DNA of 64,000 bases from positions 3,596,001-3,660,000 of the forward strand of contig NC_015663.1 in assembly GCF_000215745.1 (NCBI RefSeq). Direction: 5' to 3'. Positions within the stretch are counted from its first letter, which is position 1, and each line of letters starts with the position of its first letter. Source of the stretch: Klebsiella aerogenes KCTC 2190. GTDB lineage: Bacteria; Pseudomonadota; Gammaproteobacteria; Enterobacterales; Enterobacteriaceae. Made by a program: the position numbers and the translations under genes. The notes below the pieces were generated by a model. It searched no databases, was not told the DNA's origin, and saw nothing but the letters and a program-made list of their open reading frames with translations. Below are positions 60,637-64,000 of this stretch, in pieces.

Positions 60637-61557
60637 ATGTTAAAATTCATATTACGTCGCTGTCTGGAAGCGATTCCGACGCTATTCATCCTTATTACTA
60701 TCTCTTTCTTCATGATGCGCCTCGCGCCGGGCAGTCCTTTTACCGGTGAACGTACGCTGCCGCCGGAAGTCATGGCGAACATTGAAGCGAAATATCATTT
60801 AAACGACCCCATCATGACCCAGTACTTCAATTATCTGAAGCAGCTGGCGCACGGTGATTTTGGTCCTTCCTTTAAATATAAAGATTATTCGGTGAACGAT
60901 CTGGTGGCATCAAGCTTCCCGGTTTCCGCCAAATTGGGCCTTGCCGCCTTTTTATTAGCGGTAATCCTGGGCGTCAGCGCCGGGGTTATTGCCGCGTTAA
61001 AACAAAATACCAAATGGGACTACGCGGTGATGGGGGTGGCAATGACCGGCGTCGTCATACCGAGTTTTGTGGTGGCGCCGCTATTGGTGATGATTTTCGC
61101 CATCACGTTGCATTGGCTGCCTGGCGGCGGTTGGAACGGCGGGGCGCTGAAATTTATGATCCTGCCGATGGTGGCGTTATCGCTGGCATATATTGCCAGT
61201 ATCGCCCGTATCACCCGTGGATCGATGATTGAAGTTTTGCACTCCAACTTCATCCGTACCGCACGGGCGAAAGGCCTGCCGATGCGCCGAATTATCTTCC
61301 GCCACGCGCTGAAGCCTGCGTTGCTGCCGGTGCTTTCCTATATGGGGCCGGCATTCGTCGGCATTATCACCGGCTCAATGGTTATCGAAACGATTTACGG
61401 CCTGCCAGGTATTGGCCAGTTATTCGTCAACGGGGCACTTAACCGCGACTACTCGCTGGTGCTCAGCCTGACGATTCTGGTCGGCGCGCTGACCATTCTG
61501 TTTAACGCGATCGTCGACGTACTGTACGCCGTTATCGATCCGAAAATTCGCTACTGA
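60637..61557 (+). CDS. oppB: Oligopeptide ABC transporter permease OppB
   Basis: An inner-membrane permease of 306 residues starting MLKFILRRCL; an upstream 25-residue extension that runs through the intergenic stem-loop was rejected. Six helices are visible, with the EAA loop (FIRTARAKGLPMRRIIFRHAL, by position about residues 207-227). Confidence 0.96.
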   Translation: MLKFILRRCLEAIPTLFILITISFFMMRLAPGSPFTGERTLPPEVMANIEAKYHLNDPIMTQYFNYLKQLAHGDFGPSFKYKDYSVNDLVASSFPVSAKLGLAAFLLAVILGVSAGVIAALKQNTKWDYAVMGVAMTGVVIPSFVVAPLLVMIFAITLHWLPGGGWNGGALKFMILPMVALSLAYIASIARITRGSMIEVLHSNFIRTARAKGLPMRRIIFRHALKPALLPVLSYMGPAFVGIITGSMVIETIYGLPGIGQLFVNGALNRDYSLVLSLTILVGALTILFNAIVDVLYAVIDPKIRY

Positions 61558-61571
61558 AGCCGGAGTTCGCC

Positions 61572-62480
61572 ATGATGTTAAGTAAGAAAAACAGCGAGGC
61601 GCTGGAGCACTTCAGTGAGAAGCTGGAAGTTGAGGGCCGTAGCCTGTGGCAGGATGCGCGTCGTCGCTTTATGCATAACCGCGCGGCGGTGGCCAGCCTG
61701 ATTGTGCTGGTGATTATTGCACTGTTTGTGACTATCGCTCCAATGCTGTCGCAGTTCTCCTATTTCGATACCGACTGGGGGATGATGTCCAATGCCCCGG
61801 ATATGGAGTCTGGTCACTATTTTGGTACCGATTCATCCGGCCGCGACCTGCTGGTGCGCGTGGCGATTGGCGGGCGCATATCGCTGATGGTTGGCGTTGC
61901 CGCGGCGCTGGTGGCGGTGATCCTCGGTACTCTCTATGGTTCGCTTTCCGGCTATCTCGGCGGCAAAGTGGACTCGGTGATGATGCGTTTACTGGAAATC
62001 CTCAACTCCTTCCCGTTTATGTTCTTCGTGATCCTGCTGGTTACCTTCTTTGGCCAGAACATCCTGCTCATCTTTGTGGCGATCGGGATGGTGTCGTGGC
62101 TGGATATGGCGCGTATCGTACGCGGTCAGACCCTGAGTCTGAAACGTAAAGAGTTCATTGAAGCCGCGCAGGTCGGCGGAGTCTCTACCGCGAATATCGT
62201 TATTCGTCATATCGTGCCGAACGTGCTGGGTGTAGTTGTGGTTTACGCATCATTGTTGGTACCTAGCATGATTCTGTTCGAATCCTTCCTGAGCTTCCTC
62301 GGCCTTGGGACCCAGGAGCCGCTGAGCAGTTGGGGCGCATTACTCAGTGATGGCGCCAACTCAATGGAGGTATCGCCGTGGCTGTTGCTGTTCCCTGCCG
62401 GGTTCCTGGTGGTAACGCTGTTTTGTTTTAACTTTATCGGCGATGGCCTGCGTGATGCCCTCGACCCGAAAGACCGCTAA
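61572..62480 (+). CDS. oppC: Oligopeptide ABC transporter permease OppC
   Basis: The second permease, 302 residues. The cytosolic N-terminus (SLWQDARRRFMHNRAAVAS) is typical of OppC/DppC proteins; six helices and the EAA loop (EFIEAAQVGGVSTANIVIRH) follow. It begins 14 bases after oppB. Confidence 0.96.
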   Translation: MMLSKKNSEALEHFSEKLEVEGRSLWQDARRRFMHNRAAVASLIVLVIIALFVTIAPMLSQFSYFDTDWGMMSNAPDMESGHYFGTDSSGRDLLVRVAIGGRISLMVGVAAALVAVILGTLYGSLSGYLGGKVDSVMMRLLEILNSFPFMFFVILLVTFFGQNILLIFVAIGMVSWLDMARIVRGQTLSLKRKEFIEAAQVGGVSTANIVIRHIVPNVLGVVVVYASLLVPSMILFESFLSFLGLGTQEPLSSWGALLSDGANSMEVSPWLLLFPAGFLVVTLFCFNFIGDGLRDALDPKDR

Positions 62481-62491
62481 GGAGCGCCGTC

Positions 62492-63501
<1,010 letters not shown>

Positions 63502-63505
<4 letters not shown>

Positions 63506-64000
63506 ACGCCGTGATCGAACAAAGAAAAGTGCTGCTCGAAATTGCCGATCTGAAAGTGCATTTTGATATTAAAGATGGCAAGCAATGGTTCTGGCAGCCA
63601 TCAAAAACGCTCAAAGCGGTCGATGGCGTCACTCTGCGCCTGTATGAAGGCGAAACGCTGGGGGTGGTTGGCGAATCCGGCTGCGGTAAATCGACCTTCG
63701 CCCGCGCCATTATCGGCCTGGTGAAAGCCACCGACGGTAAAGTCGCCTGGCTGGGTAAAGACCTGCTGGGCATGAAACCTGAAGAGTGGCGCGATGTGCG
63801 TAGTGATATCCAGATGATCTTCCAGGATCCGCTGGCCTCACTGAATCCGCGTATGACCATTGGCGAAATCATCGCTGAACCGCTGCGGACCTATCACCCG
63901 AAGATGCCTCGTCAGGAAGTGCGCGATCGCGTGAAGGCGATGATGATGAAGGTCGGACTGCTGCCGAACCTGATTAACCGCTATCCGCACGAATTCTCCG
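63502..64000 (+). CDS. oppF: Oligopeptide ABC transporter ATPase OppF, 3' end cut by window
   Basis: The first 166 codons of the second ATPase are present; the rest lies outside. The N-terminus MNAVIEQRKVLLEIADLKVH, Walker A GESGCGKST near residues 59-67 and the Q-loop (MIFQDPLASLNPR) match E. coli OppF. The window ends just before the ABC signature (YPHEFS...). Confidence 0.97.

Overview
The window is chromosomal DNA of an enteric bacterium (Enterobacteriaceae). Gene order from ychF to opp follows Escherichia coli (ychF-pth-ychH-dauA-prs-ispE-lolB, hemA-prfA-prmC-sirB2-sirB1-kdsA, chaA-chaB-chaC, ychN, ychP, narL-narX, narK-narGHJI, tRNA-Tyr pair, purU-ychJ-rssA-rssB-galU-hns-tdk-adhE-ychE-oppABCDF). 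GC-rich codon use and a complete nasR-nasFEDCBA nitrate assimilation cluster between ychN and ychP, as in Klebsiella oxytoca, point to Klebsiella/Raoultella or a close relative. The species cannot be fixed from the sequence alone.

Bases 1-5901 are different: AT-rich and made of three tightly packed co-directional genes. They look like a RADAR anti-phage operon: an ATPase (rdrA, 5' end outside the window), a 900-residue divergent adenosine deaminase (rdrB) and a four-helix membrane protein, probably the accessory component. The operon ends at a shared terminator against the 3' end of ychF. E. coli K-12 carries unrelated accessory DNA at this place, so it is likely a variable insertion site.

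Bases 5988-21736 hold housekeeping genes: ribosome-linked ATPase, peptidyl-tRNA hydrolase, PRPP synthase, isoprenoid and lipoprotein-sorting genes, the hemA-prfA-prmC-sirB2-sirB1-kdsA operon and the cha genes. One small unfamiliar gene lies between chaC and ychN.

Bases 21803-45546 form a nitrate block. NasR is an ANTAR antiterminator. The nasF leader shows NtrC-like sites, a sigma-54 promoter, an ANTAR hairpin and an intrinsic terminator. Then come a nitrate ABC importer (NasFED), a 1355-residue fusion of NasC with the NirB-NirD-like nitrite reductase NasB, and the nitrate reductase NasA. After ychP come the respiratory genes: the NarX-NarL two-component system, the nitrate/nitrite transporter NarK and nitrate reductase NarGHJI. 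Perfect FNR boxes precede narK and narG.

Bases 45543-46990 carry a divergent DMT exporter and Lrp-type regulator between narI and the tRNA-Tyr genes. The two identical tRNA-Tyr genes are followed by two 176-bp repeats that each start with a copy of the tRNA 3' end, the counterpart of the E. coli tyrT/rtT arrangement. Bases 47924-64000 return to conserved genes (purU to oppF, truncated by the window edge), including a long AT-rich region with a perfect 15-bp inverted repeat upstream of oppA. No insertion sequence, prophage or CRISPR array was seen.
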